Below are positions 52,586 through 61,316 of a stretch of 64,000 nucleotides of DNA, in pieces; the stretch's first letter is position 1; each line of letters starts with the position of its first letter. This DNA comes from Pseudoxanthomonas sp. (GTDB taxonomy: Bacteria > Pseudomonadota > Gammaproteobacteria > Xanthomonadales > Xanthomonadaceae). The notes beneath the pieces are model-generated. The model was not told the DNA's origin. It did no database searches and saw nothing but the letters and a program-made list of their open reading frames with translations. The stretch spans positions 124,001 through 188,000 of the forward strand of contig NZ_PKDG01000018.1 in assembly GCF_002863005.1 (NCBI RefSeq), read 5' to 3'. The position numbers and the translations under genes are program-made.

Positions 52586-53446
52586 TCAGATCCTGATCGG
52601 AATCTTCAGGTAGCGTCGCCCGTTGTCTTCCGGTGCCGGCAGGCGGCCGGCGCGGATGTTGACCTGCAGCGACGGCAGCAGCAGTGTCGGCGCCGCCAGC
52701 GTGGCATCGCGCGCTTCGCGCATCGCGACGAAGCTGTCTTCGTCCACGCCGCCGCCGACGTGCACGTTGCGCGCTTTCTCGTCGGCCACGGTGGTCTGCC
52801 ACGCGTAGTGGTCGCGTCCCGGCGCCTTGTAGTCGTGGCACAGGTACAGCACGGTACTCGGCGGAAGGGCGAGCAGTTTCTGGATCGAGCGGTACAGCGT
52901 GCGCGCATCGCCGCCGGGGAAATCGGTACGCGCGGTACCGTAGTCGGGCATGAACAGCGTGTCGCCCACGAAAACCGCCTCGCCGATCCGGTAGGACACG
53001 CAGGCGGGCGTGTGGCCCGGGGTGTGGATCACCTCGACCTGCAGCCCCCCGAGCGCGAACGTGTCCCCATCGCGGAACAGGCGGTCGAACTCGCGCCCCT
53101 CGCCACTCACGTCATCCAGCCCGAACACCGGGGCGAACGTTCGCTGCACCTCGGTAATGCGCGAACCGATGCCGATTGCCGCGCCGGTCTTGTCCTTCAG
53201 GTAGGGGGCGGCACTGAGATGGTCGGCGTGCGCGTGCGTCTCCAGGATCCAGTCCACCGTCAGTCCGTGGTCGGCGACAAAGCCCAGCAACGTGTCGGCG
53301 CTGTGGTGCGAGGCGCGGCCGGAACGGTGGTCGTAGTCCAGCACGGGGTCGATGATCGCCGCCTGGCGCGTGGCTGGGTCCCAGGCCACGTAGGTGATGG
53401 TGTTCGTGGCGTCGTCGAACCAGGCGTGCACGGCGGGGGTGGTCAT
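52586..53446 (-). CDS. Persulfide dioxygenase-type MBL-fold hydrolase (Blh/ETHE1-like)
   Basis: A 286-residue metallo-beta-lactamase-fold protein. The metal motif is ETHAHADHLSAAPYL, with further ligands in IHTPGHTPACVSY and VFVGDTLFMPDYGTARTDFPGGDARTLY; the C-terminal CHDYKAPGRDHYAWQTTV is typical of the Blh/sulfur dioxygenase group that oxidises glutathione persulfide. It is divergent from an ArsR repressor of BigR type with an AT-rich palindrome between them. BigR in Xylella and Agrobacterium represses just such a gene. Confidence 0.9.
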   Translation of the reverse strand: MTTPAVHAWFDDATNTITYVAWDPATRQAAIIDPVLDYDHRSGRASHHSADTLLGFVADHGLTVDWILETHAHADHLSAAPYLKDKTGAAIGIGSRITEVQRTFAPVFGLDDVSGEGREFDRLFRDGDTFALGGLQVEVIHTPGHTPACVSYRIGEAVFVGDTLFMPDYGTARTDFPGGDARTLYRSIQKLLALPPSTVLYLCHDYKAPGRDHYAWQTTVADEKARNVHVGGGVDEDSFVAMREARDATLAAPTLLLPSLQVNIRAGRLPAPEDNGRRYLKIPIRI

Positions 53447-53472
53447 GGAGATCTCCGGGGGGTTGCTTTTTG

Positions 53473-53490
53473 ATTTAGATAAAACTAAAT
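53473..53490. promoter_or_regulatory. BigR-type operator
   Basis: ATTTAG (53473-53478), six bases, then CTAAAT (53485-53490) form an AT-rich inverted repeat in a GC-rich genome, with three TAAAG repeats further on (about 53494-53510). It sits between the two divergent starts and would let BigR control both. Confidence 0.75.
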
Positions 53491-53519
53491 TAAGTAAAGT
53501 CTAAAGTAAAGGCCGGCCG

Positions 53520-53831
53520 ATGCCGTTCAAACAACGCGACCTGGAAAAACTGCGTGCCAGCGCCGCCGACGCCGCGGCCCTCATGCGCGCATTGGGCCAC
53601 GACGGCCGGCTGCTGGTCCTGTGCACCCTCGTCGCACAAGGCGAGTGCAGTGCCGGCGAGCTGGCGCAGCAGGTCGGACTCAGTCCGTCCGCGCTGTCGC
53701 AGCATCTGGCGAAGCTGCGCGACGATGGACTGGTGGACAGTCGCCGCGAGGCCCAGAGCGTGTACTACCGCATTGCCGAACCGCGCGTGGCGCGTGTCGT
53801 GTCGTTGTTGAAAGACCTGTATTGCCCATGA
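53520..53831 (+). CDS. bigR: ArsR-family persulfide-sensing repressor BigR
   Basis: A 103-residue winged-helix protein. The HTH is SAGELAQQVGLSPSALSQHLAKLRDDGLV followed by QSVYYRIAEPRV. Cys35 in LLVLCTLVAQGECS and Cys102 at the extreme C-terminus (LYCP) correspond to the two cysteines that form the sulfur bridge in BigR and SqrR; Cys43 is extra. Oxidation by persulfides would release DNA. The rhodanese gene follows by 10 bases. Confidence 0.9.
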   Translation: MPFKQRDLEKLRASAADAAALMRALGHDGRLLVLCTLVAQGECSAGELAQQVGLSPSALSQHLAKLRDDGLVDSRREAQSVYYRIAEPRVARVVSLLKDLYCP

Positions 53832-53841
53832 GGAAGCATCC

Positions 53842-54366
53842 ATGACGATTCCATCGATTTCTCCCGCCGAGGCGCGGTCGCTACTGTCGGACGGCGCCGT
53901 GTTGGTGGATATCCGCAATCGCGACGAGCATGCACGCGAGCACATTCCAGGCGCCGTGCTGTGGCCCGTGGCACAGGCGACGGGGCCGATACCCCGGGGC
54001 GCTTCGAAGACCCTGATCTTCCATTGCCGCTCCGGTGCCCGCACCCGGGCGAATGGTCCCATGCTCGCATCGGCAGCGGATGGATGCGAGGCGTTCGTCC
54101 TGTCCGGCGGTCTTGAGGCCTGGAAAGGCGCCGGCCTGCCGGTCCGCGTGGACCGTCGCCAGCCGATCGAGCTGATGCGGCAGGTGCAGATCGCCGCCGG
54201 GGCGCTGGTACTGACCGGTGTCCTGGTGGCCGCGATGGTCTCGCCGTATGGTCTGCTGCTGTCGGGCTTCGTGGGTGCAGGCCTGGTGTTCGCGGGCGTC
54301 AGCGGCTTCTGCGGCATGGCGCGCGTGCTGGCATGGATGCCCTGGAATCGCCGCACGATGCCATGA
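53842..54366 (+). CDS. Rhodanese-DUF2892 membrane sulfurtransferase (YgaP-like)
   Basis: A 174-residue protein. An N-terminal rhodanese domain has active-site Cys in IFHCRSGARTR and LSGGLEAWKGAGLPV. Two transmembrane helices follow (AAGALVLTGVLVAAMV and LLLSGFVGAGLVFAGVSGFCGMARVL), typical of DUF2892. YgaP of E. coli has the same layout. It likely moves sulfane sulfur generated with the dioxygenase and is in the bigR operon. Confidence 0.88.
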   Translation: MTIPSISPAEARSLLSDGAVLVDIRNRDEHAREHIPGAVLWPVAQATGPIPRGASKTLIFHCRSGARTRANGPMLASAADGCEAFVLSGGLEAWKGAGLPVRVDRRQPIELMRQVQIAAGALVLTGVLVAAMVSPYGLLLSGFVGAGLVFAGVSGFCGMARVLAWMPWNRRTMP

Positions 54367-54404
54367 TCCCGTCCACCGCCCGACTCTTCCCAACGGAGCC
54401 CTCC

Positions 54405-54887
54405 ATGAGTGACACCCAGCGCATCAGCCTCACCCTGGAGCAGGAAGACGACTACGCCTTCCGCATCCGCTTCGACGAGACGACCATCGCCGACCTCATG
54501 ACCGACGAGCCCGAGCCGCTGGGGAAGGGCGAAGGTCCGAACCCGACGCGCCTGCTGCTGTCGGCCGTGGCCAACTGCCTGTCGGCCAGCCTGTTGTTCG
54601 CCCTGCGCAAGTTCAAGAACGCGCCGGGCAAGCTGGTGACCCACGCGACCGCCGAACTGGTGCGGAACGAACAGGGTCGACTGCGCGTGGGACACATCCA
54701 TGCCGATATCCGGCTGGCCGAGGCGGGGGCGACGCATGCCTCGCTGGAGCGGATCCTGGCCCAGTTCGAAAACTTCTGCGTGGTCACCGAGAGCGTGCGC
54801 CACGGCATCGAGGTCTCCGTCAGCATCACCGACGCCGATGGCGTGCAGCTGCACGGTGCGACTCGAACGGACCAGGGCACGCCCTGA
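54405..54887 (+). CDS. OsmC/Ohr-family protein
   Basis: A 160-residue OsmC-family protein with the two redox cysteines in VANCLSASLLFAL and FENFCVVTESVRHG. OsmC proteins reduce hydroperoxides using thiols. Its place after BigR, dioxygenase and rhodanese genes suggests involvement in sulfur or thiol stress; this is an inference. ATG 54405 has CGGAG upstream. The longer in-frame start at 54333 overlaps the rhodanese gene and is rejected. Confidence 0.87.
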   Translation: MSDTQRISLTLEQEDDYAFRIRFDETTIADLMTDEPEPLGKGEGPNPTRLLLSAVANCLSASLLFALRKFKNAPGKLVTHATAELVRNEQGRLRVGHIHADIRLAEAGATHASLERILAQFENFCVVTESVRHGIEVSVSITDADGVQLHGATRTDQGTP

Positions 54888-54906
54888 GCTGCGAGCCCGC
54901 TCTTGG

Positions 54907-54967
54907 GGGAGCGAGGTACGTCGTGATGAGGCGCTGCCGGCGCCCTTTCGCGACTTACGTCGCTCCC
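54907..54967. repeat. Intergenic hairpin element, short-loop class, copy 3
   Basis: Arms at 54907-54926 and 54948-54967 pair with three mismatches over a 21-base loop. Length, loop size and loop sequence (GCTGCCGG vs GATGCCGG core) match the copies at 31997 and 32300, showing a 61-bp element. Confidence 0.82.
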
Positions 54968-55056
54968 ACGGCGGAAGGGGAGGCCCCGACCGGATCGCCG
55001 CCTGCGGCCCGGCGTGGCATGATCCTGCCCTCCGCCGTCCGTATCCGAAGCCGTCC

Positions 55057-56094
55057 GTGATCGCGCCCATCAAGGGGAAGGCCACCTCGCTGGACATCGC
55101 CCACCTCGCGGGCGTGTCCCAGCCCACCGTGTCGCGCGCCCTGCGGGGCAGTCCGATGGTCAACGAGGAAACACGCAAGCGCATCCTCGCCATCGCCGAA
55201 CAGCTCAACTACAAGGTGGACAAGAACGCGTCCAACCTGCGCCGGCAGCATTCCGGAACGCTGGCGCTGCTTTTCTTCGAAGATCCCACGCCCGACGAAT
55301 CGGCGATCAACCCGTTCTTCCTCTCCATGCTGGGCAGCATTACCCGTGCATGCGCACTGCGCGGCTACGACCTGTTGATCTCGTTCCAGCAATTGTCGAC
55401 CGACTGGCAGGCCGACTACGAGGACAGCAAGAAGGCCGACGGCATCATCCTTCTGGGTTATGGAGACTATCTGGAAGCCCGCAGCCGGCTGGAGCGGCTG
55501 GTGGAGCAGGGCACGCATTTCGTCCGCTGGGGCGCCGTGCAGCCCGGCACGCCCGGGGTGTCGATCGGCTGCGACAACACCCAGGGCGGCCATGACATCA
55601 CGGCGCACCTGGTCGCGCAGGGGCGTCGCCGCATCGCGTTCCTCGGACATGCGTCCAACCACTACCCGGAATTCTTCGAGCGCTACCTCGGCCATCGCCG
55701 GGCGCTCGAAGCCGCCGGCCTGGTGGCCGACCCTGCACTGCAGGTCGATGCGATCACGACCGAGCAATCCGGCTACGAGGCGGCCAGCACGTTGCTGGCG
55801 AGTGGTGCGACGTTCGACGCCGTCTTCGGTGCCAGCGACCTGATCGCCGTCGGCGCGATGAAGGCGCTGCTCGAACACGGCCGGCGCGTGCCCGACGATG
55901 TCGCGGTGGCCGGCTTCGACGACATCCCGCTGGCCAGTTTCATGAATCCCGGCCTGTCCACCGTGCAACAGGACACCAAGCTGGCGGGCGCCCTGCTGGT
56001 CGAGACATTGCTGGCGCTGATCAATGGCGAACCGGCGGAAAGCCAGACCATTCCGGTGAAGCTGGCGCTGCGCGGATCGACCGCTGCCAAGTGA
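55057..56094 (+). CDS. LacI-family regulator, probable maltodextrin repressor
   Basis: A 345-residue regulator. The N-terminal HTH is ATSLDIAHLAGVSQPTVSRALRGSPMVNEETRKRILAIAEQLNY. The sugar-binding domain shows TRACALRGYDLLISFQ, GADLI-type GASDLIAVGAMKALLEHGRRVPDDVAVAGFDDIPLASFMNPGLSTVQQD. GTG 55057 is the only plausible start. It precedes genes for starch and maltodextrin use, and probably binds the 17-bp sites at 59580 and 61474. Confidence 0.9.
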   Translation: MIAPIKGKATSLDIAHLAGVSQPTVSRALRGSPMVNEETRKRILAIAEQLNYKVDKNASNLRRQHSGTLALLFFEDPTPDESAINPFFLSMLGSITRACALRGYDLLISFQQLSTDWQADYEDSKKADGIILLGYGDYLEARSRLERLVEQGTHFVRWGAVQPGTPGVSIGCDNTQGGHDITAHLVAQGRRRIAFLGHASNHYPEFFERYLGHRRALEAAGLVADPALQVDAITTEQSGYEAASTLLASGATFDAVFGASDLIAVGAMKALLEHGRRVPDDVAVAGFDDIPLASFMNPGLSTVQQDTKLAGALLVETLLALINGEPAESQTIPVKLALRGSTAAK

Positions 56095-56103
56095 GTCTGC
56101 GGT

Positions 56104-56242
56104 TGTAGGAGCGACGTGAGTCGCGACCGCGCGCCATCAGCTCTGCTGGCGTTCCCCGTCTCCGAGAACGTGCCCTCTCCAGCGCGCCGACGCGCGTACA
56201 GGTCGTTTCTGGTTAGCGGTCGCGACTTGCGTCGCTCCCACA
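56104..56242. repeat. Intergenic inverted repeat, long-loop class, copy B
   Basis: 27-bp arms (56104-56130 and 56216-56242) pair with three mismatches around an 85-base loop. The arm core GGAGCGACGTGAGTCGCGAC is shared with the other hairpins. It lies between convergent genes, the LacI gene and the amylase gene. Confidence 0.85.
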
Positions 56243-56254
56243 GAAGGCATTGAG

Positions 56255-57943
56255 TCAATCCGCCTTCGGCGACTTGCGTGCCATCAGCTCGGCGAGACGT
56301 GCACGGGTATCGGCCCGCGCAATCGCATCATCCAGCAGGAACACGCGCACACCGTGGGCCGGCACGTCCGCCTGCAGGCGGTTGCGCACGCGCTGGGTCT
56401 TGCCGGTGAAGGCGTCGCGCCACTGGCCTGGCTCGAGATACTCGGACACGGACATCTTTGCCGGCGTATCCGCCTTGTTCAGCAGCACCAGGGCGGTCTG
56501 GGTGGTTCCTTCGTGCTGGAGCACGCGGTAGAAGATCGCCTGGTCGCCCTTCAGGCGTACGTTGAGCTGCAAGCCGCGCTGCAGGGCCGGTGTTTCGCGG
56601 CGCAGCTGCGCGATGCGCTTCAACGGGGCGAAGATCGGGCTCTGCGGTGCCGCGTCGATGCGTTCCTGGCCGAAGTAGTTGCGGTTGCCGGCGTGCTCGG
56701 CGTTGCCACGCTCGAAGCCCACTTCCGAGCCGTAGTAGATCACCGGGATACCGCGCGCCGTGAACAGCCAGTTGTGCGCGTCGATGAAGCCGGTGTCCGC
56801 GGCCTTCATGCGCGCCATGTCGTGGTTGTCGTAGAACGTCATGAGATCGTACGGATTGGCGTACGGACCGTCTTCCAGGTACAGCGCCTTGCCGAGTTCC
56901 TCGTAGCTGGTGCCCGGTTTCTCGAACACCTCGGTCAATTTGGCCTTCAGCGGGAAGTCCAGCACGCTGTAGCTGCCATTGCGCGCCCAGGTATGGCCGG
57001 CGATGCTGGCGGCGTCGTAGTTGAAGTTCTCGCCGAACATGAAGAAGCCCGGCTTCTTCGCGCGGATGCGGTCGGCGAATTCCTTCCAGAACGCGTGCGG
57101 CATCCAGGCGATGGTGTCCACGCGGAACGCGGCCGCGCCCTGGTCGATCCACTGCTCGTACGCGCCGATCAGGTACTCCATCACCGCCGGGTTGTTCTCG
57201 TTGAAGTCGGACAACTGCGCCAGGCCGCCGCCGGTGTTGTAGAAGGCGTGCATCGGCTTGCGACGCGGATCCAGCTTGTCCGGGTCCAGGTTCTGGTGGT
57301 CGGCGATCAGCTTGCCGTCCTTGTCCCAGACCTTGCCGTACTGCGGTTGCATCTTCGGCATCGAGTACGCGGGCGAGCCGTGGTTGCCGACGATGTCCAG
57401 CACCACGTCGAGCTTCTGATCCTTCATGGCGCGGGTGAAGCCGGCGAAATCCAGCCCTTCGCTGGGCAGGTGTTCGTCCAGCTTGTAGAAGTTGATGCCC
57501 CAGTAGCCGTGGTAGCCGGTCTTGCCGCGGTCGGTGAACATGCCTTCCCACTTCACTTCCTCGCCACCGGTGAACGCTTCATCGGGATTGTCGACGATGG
57601 GGGTGACCCATACCGAGGTGAAGCCGAGGTCGTGGATGTAGCCGGCGTTGTCCAGCACACCCTTGAAGTCGCCGCCGAGGTAGCCAATGTTGTCGCTACG
57701 CCCGGCGGGTGCGCCCGGGGTGGGGCGATCGAAGGTAGGGTGCTTCCCACCCTGGTCGCGATGGTCGTTCGACGGATCGCCATTGACGAAGCGGTCGGTC
57801 AGCACGAAGTACACCGCCTCTTTCGCGAACGGTTCGGTCGTGCCGTAGACCTCGTCGACGGGAACGACGGCGAACGCCAGCGTGGGGGCGCACAGCAGGC
57901 CTGCGAGCAACACGGCGAGCGGGCGGGGGGCGGGAAAACGCAT
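56255..57943 (-). CDS. Secreted GH13 alpha-amylase
   Basis: A 562-residue exported enzyme with signal peptide ending at AFAVVPVDEV. GH13 motifs are VVLDIVGNHGSP, AFRVDTIAWMP (nucleophile Asp), FGENFN (acid/base Glu) and YDNHDMARM. The N-terminal KEAVYFVLTDRFVNGDPSND and GYLGGDFKGVLD are of the neopullulanase/cyclomaltodextrinase-like extracellular type. It should release oligosaccharides from starch for the TonB receptor. TGATG overlap with the upstream transporter gene. Confidence 0.9.
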   Translation of the reverse strand: MRFPAPRPLAVLLAGLLCAPTLAFAVVPVDEVYGTTEPFAKEAVYFVLTDRFVNGDPSNDHRDQGGKHPTFDRPTPGAPAGRSDNIGYLGGDFKGVLDNAGYIHDLGFTSVWVTPIVDNPDEAFTGGEEVKWEGMFTDRGKTGYHGYWGINFYKLDEHLPSEGLDFAGFTRAMKDQKLDVVLDIVGNHGSPAYSMPKMQPQYGKVWDKDGKLIADHQNLDPDKLDPRRKPMHAFYNTGGGLAQLSDFNENNPAVMEYLIGAYEQWIDQGAAAFRVDTIAWMPHAFWKEFADRIRAKKPGFFMFGENFNYDAASIAGHTWARNGSYSVLDFPLKAKLTEVFEKPGTSYEELGKALYLEDGPYANPYDLMTFYDNHDMARMKAADTGFIDAHNWLFTARGIPVIYYGSEVGFERGNAEHAGNRNYFGQERIDAAPQSPIFAPLKRIAQLRRETPALQRGLQLNVRLKGDQAIFYRVLQHEGTTQTALVLLNKADTPAKMSVSEYLEPGQWRDAFTGKTQRVRNRLQADVPAHGVRVFLLDDAIARADTRARLAELMARKSPKAD

Positions 57944-59328
57944 CAGTGCACCTGCGGCGGGGCGGAAGAGGGAGCGTCGGCGGCTTCGTGCACGCCGGCC
58001 AGCGAGAGGGCGGCAAGCAGCAGGCTGCCGCCGCTGATCACGAGGGCGAAGATCGCCTGGTTGTCGAAGAAGTGGCGCAGGGCCGGGCCGAGCAGGGTCG
58101 CGGCGACGATCTGCGGCACCACGATGAACATGTTGAAGATGCCCATGTAGATGCCCATCTTCTCCGCCGGAACATGGCTGGACAGCAGGGCGTACGGCAT
58201 CGACAGGATGCTGGCCCAGGCCACGCCGACCAGTGCGAACGACCCGATCAGCCATGACGGGTGGGGCACGAACCACATCGACAGGAAGCCGATCCCGCCC
58301 AGCACCAGCGAGCCGGCGTGCACGGCCTTGCGGTTCAGCGGCAGCCGTGCGGCGTAGAAGCTGAGCAGCAGCGCCACCAGCATCGACGACAGGCCGTAGT
58401 AGCCCATGTACGAGCCCACCAGGTCCGCCGCGTCCTGGAAGGCGCCGTTGGCCGACTGGAACGCCGCCGCCTGCGCGGGCACCGTCATGTCGAATGCCGC
58501 CGGATCCGGTGCGGCCGAATCGAACACGTGTTCGGTCAGGCCGGGCGTAGCCATGCTCCACATGGCGAAAAACGCCAGCCAGCTGAAGAACTGCACCACG
58601 CCCAGGCGGCGCATCTGCGCCGGCATGTGGACGACATGGCGGACGATCTCGCTGGCCACGTTGCCTTGCGCGCGCTTCTCGGCCTTGAACCGCTCCAGAT
58701 CATCCGGCGGATATTCGCGCGTGGTGAGGATGGTCACCAGGATGCTGGCCATGAACACGAAGGCGCCGATGGCGAACGCGATCTTCACCGAGGGCGGCAC
58801 CACGCCCGGGCCCGCTTCGTTGGACACGCCCAACCGGGTGATGAACCACGGCAGGTTGCTGGCCACCCATGTGCCGATGCCGATGATCAAGGTCTGCAGC
58901 ACGAAGCCGTAGGAGCGCTGGCTCTCCGGCAGTTTGTCGGCCACCAGCGCGCGGAAGGGCTCCATGCTGATGTTGATGCTCGCATCCAGCACCCATAGCA
59001 GGCCTGCGGCGATCCACAGGGTCGGCGAGTGCGGCATGAACACCAGCGCGATCGAACTCAGGATCGCGCCGGCGAGGAAATACGGCCGGCGCCGCCCGAG
59101 CAGCGGATGCCAGGTGCGATCGCTGAAGTAGCCGATCACCGGCTGTACCAGCAGTCCCGTCAACGGCGCGGCGATCCACAACAGCGGCAGTGCATCCTTT
59201 TCCGCCCCCAGTGTCTGGAAGATGCGCGACATGAAGCCGCCCTGCAGCGCGAACCCGAACTGGATGCCGAGGAAGCCGAACGACATGTTCCAGATCTGCC
59301 AGAAGGACAGGCGGGGCTTGGCGGTCAT
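57943..59328 (-). CDS. MFS sugar transporter (GPH/SUC-like, maltodextrin)
   Basis: A 461-residue protein with about twelve helices. FLGIQFGFALQGGFMSRIFQTLGA and the loop DRTWHPLLGRRRPYFLAGA are the signature of sugar:cation symporters related to plant sucrose carriers and the Xanthomonas maltose transporter. It likely moves maltose or short maltodextrins from the periplasm to the cytosol for the glucosidase. It is the first gene of the minus-strand pair and diverges from the glucosidase. Confidence 0.86.
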   Translation of the reverse strand: MTAKPRLSFWQIWNMSFGFLGIQFGFALQGGFMSRIFQTLGAEKDALPLLWIAAPLTGLLVQPVIGYFSDRTWHPLLGRRRPYFLAGAILSSIALVFMPHSPTLWIAAGLLWVLDASINISMEPFRALVADKLPESQRSYGFVLQTLIIGIGTWVASNLPWFITRLGVSNEAGPGVVPPSVKIAFAIGAFVFMASILVTILTTREYPPDDLERFKAEKRAQGNVASEIVRHVVHMPAQMRRLGVVQFFSWLAFFAMWSMATPGLTEHVFDSAAPDPAAFDMTVPAQAAAFQSANGAFQDAADLVGSYMGYYGLSSMLVALLLSFYAARLPLNRKAVHAGSLVLGGIGFLSMWFVPHPSWLIGSFALVGVAWASILSMPYALLSSHVPAEKMGIYMGIFNMFIVVPQIVAATLLGPALRHFFDNQAIFALVISGGSLLLAALSLAGVHEAADAPSSAPPQVH

Positions 59329-59699
59329 TCGGATCCCTGGGTGGCGTGTTTCAGTGGAAGTGCGCGCGCGATGGCGAACGTCGCGGCATCTTGCCGACAT
59401 GCGCGTCCGATTCCATGCTGCACCGCAAACAACACGCAGGCGCGAGTTGCCGCCCATCCTTGCGATGCCATCGCCCGCGAGATGCCTGCAAACCGTTGGC
59501 AGGCATGGGTTTTGCGACCTGGAAAGTGTGGTCGGGGTGCGATGACGCGAATGCCGTGTCGTCGCGGGTCGTGTCGATCTGCATACGTATTCATGCGCGG
59601 CGACCGCGACCCGCGTGCACGCAGTCCGGCACGGCGTGGAATAGTGGCGCCCGCCGAGCGCACCGGAGGGGTGCGTTACGCATTGCGACGGGTGCATCG
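59329..59699. promoter_or_regulatory. Divergent control region with two operator candidates (371 bp)
   Basis: No gene is present. At 59482-59506 a 25-base near-perfect palindrome (outer arms ATGCCTGC and GCAGGCAT, centre AACCGTT, one mismatch) resembles a LacI-type operator. At 59580-59596 lies TGCATACGTATTCATGC, with central ATACGTAT; the same 17 bases recur inverted at 61474. Both sites sit where they could control the transporter-amylase and the glucosidase genes. Confidence 0.72.
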
Positions 59700-61316
59700 A
59701 TGACGAAGAACAACTGGTGGCGTGGCGCGGTGATCTACCAGATCTACCCGCGCAGCTTCCTGGACACCAACGGGGATGGCGTCGGTGACCTGCCGGGCAT
59801 CGTCGAGAAGCTCGACTACATCGCCGGGCTGGGCGTGGACGCCATCTGGATCTCGCCATTCTTCAAGTCGCCGATGGCCGACTTCGGCTACGACATCGCC
59901 GACTACCGCGATGTCGACCCGCTGTTCGGCACGCTGGAGGACTTCGATCGCCTGCTGGCCAAGGCGCACGCGCTGGGCGTCAAGGTGATGATCGACCAGG
60001 TGCTGAGCCACTGTTCGGTCGAACACCCTTGGTTCAAGGAAAGCCGGGAGAGCCGCGACAATCCCAAGGCCGACTGGTACGTATGGGCCGATCCCAAGGA
60101 AGACGGCACGCCCCCCAACAACTGGATGTCGCTGTTCGGCGGCGTCGCCTGGCGCTGGGAACCGCGTCGCGAGCAGTATTACCTGCACAACTTCCTCGCC
60201 AGCCAGCCGGACCTGAACTTCCACAACCCGGCCGTGCAACAGGCCACGCTGGACAACGTGCAGTTCTGGCTGGACCGCGGTGTCGATGGCCTGCGCCTGG
60301 ATGCGATCAACTTCTGCTTCCACGACGCGCAGCTGCGCGACAATCCTCCCAAGCCGAAAGACCAGCGCGTGGGCCGCGGATTCAGTCCCGACAACCCGTA
60401 CGCCTACCAGTATCACTACTTCAACAACACGCAGCCCGAGAACATTCCCTTCCTGGAGCGCCTGCGTGGGTTGCTGGACGCATATCCTGACGCGGCGGCG
60501 CTCGGCGAGATCTCGTCCGAAGACTCACTGGCCACCACGGCCGAGTACGTCACCGACCAGCGCCTGCACATGGGCTACAGCTTCGAGCTGCTGACCGAGG
60601 ACGGCAGCGCCGCCTACATCCGCGGCACCGTCGAACGGCTTGAAGCGGCGATGGTGGAAGGCTGGCCGTGCTGGGCCGTGTCCAACCACGATGTGCAGCG
60701 CGCGGTGACGCGCTGGGGAGGCGGGGATGCCTCGCCCGCGCTGGCCGCACAACTGGTGGCCCTGGTGTGCTCGCTGCGCGGCTCGGTCTGCCTCTACCAG
60801 GGCGAGGAACTGGGCCTGCCGGAAGCGGACGTGCCGTATGAAGCATTGCAGGATCCCTACGGCAAGACCTTCTGGCCCAATTTCAAGGGGCGCGATGGGT
60901 GCCGTACGCCCATGCCATGGGACGGGGGAGACCAGGCCGGCTTCAGCCGGGCGTCGCCGTGGCTGCCGATTCCCGACGAACACCGCGCCATCAACGTCGC
61001 CCGGCAGGACGCCGATCCCGCGTCGGTGCTCAACCTCGTGCGCCGCTTCCTCGCGTGGCGACGCACGCAGCCCGCACTGAGAAGCGGAAGCATCCGTTTC
61101 CTCGACGCGCAGGAACCCGTCCTCGCCTTCGTGCGCGAAGCGGACGGGCAGCGCGTGCTGGCGGTCTTCAACCTGTCGGCGCAACCGGTCACGTGGTCGC
61201 TGCCGGAAGGCATGCCGGTGGACGCGCTGGACGGTCACGGCCTGCCGCGGGTGTCGCTGGAGGGAACACGGTTGTCGCTGCCGCCCCGCGGCGTGTTCTT
61301 CGCACGCGCGCGCTGA
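59700..61316 (+). CDS. GH13 alpha-glucosidase (oligo-1,4/1,6-glucosidase type)
   Basis: A 538-residue enzyme without a signal peptide, so cytoplasmic. GH13 motifs: AVIYQIYPRSFLDTNGDGVGDLPGI, VMIDQVLSHCSVEHPWF, GLRLDAINF (nucleophile Asp), LGEISSE (acid/base Glu) and VSNHDVQRA. Also MPWDGGDQAGFS, typical of alpha-glucosidases. It would hydrolyse maltose and maltodextrins after uptake. ATG 59700 is chosen because MTKNNWWRGAVIYQIYP is the family start. Confidence 0.93.
   Translation: MTKNNWWRGAVIYQIYPRSFLDTNGDGVGDLPGIVEKLDYIAGLGVDAIWISPFFKSPMADFGYDIADYRDVDPLFGTLEDFDRLLAKAHALGVKVMIDQVLSHCSVEHPWFKESRESRDNPKADWYVWADPKEDGTPPNNWMSLFGGVAWRWEPRREQYYLHNFLASQPDLNFHNPAVQQATLDNVQFWLDRGVDGLRLDAINFCFHDAQLRDNPPKPKDQRVGRGFSPDNPYAYQYHYFNNTQPENIPFLERLRGLLDAYPDAAALGEISSEDSLATTAEYVTDQRLHMGYSFELLTEDGSAAYIRGTVERLEAAMVEGWPCWAVSNHDVQRAVTRWGGGDASPALAAQLVALVCSLRGSVCLYQGEELGLPEADVPYEALQDPYGKTFWPNFKGRDGCRTPMPWDGGDQAGFSRASPWLPIPDEHRAINVARQDADPASVLNLVRRFLAWRRTQPALRSGSIRFLDAQEPVLAFVREADGQRVLAVFNLSAQPVTWSLPEGMPVDALDGHGLPRVSLEGTRLSLPPRGVFFARAR

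Noticed and set aside
56255-58561. Single 768-codon ORF covering amylase and part of the transporter
   Set aside because: The first 206 codons are out of frame with the transporter; the amylase signal peptide starts at 57943, which overlaps the transporter stop.
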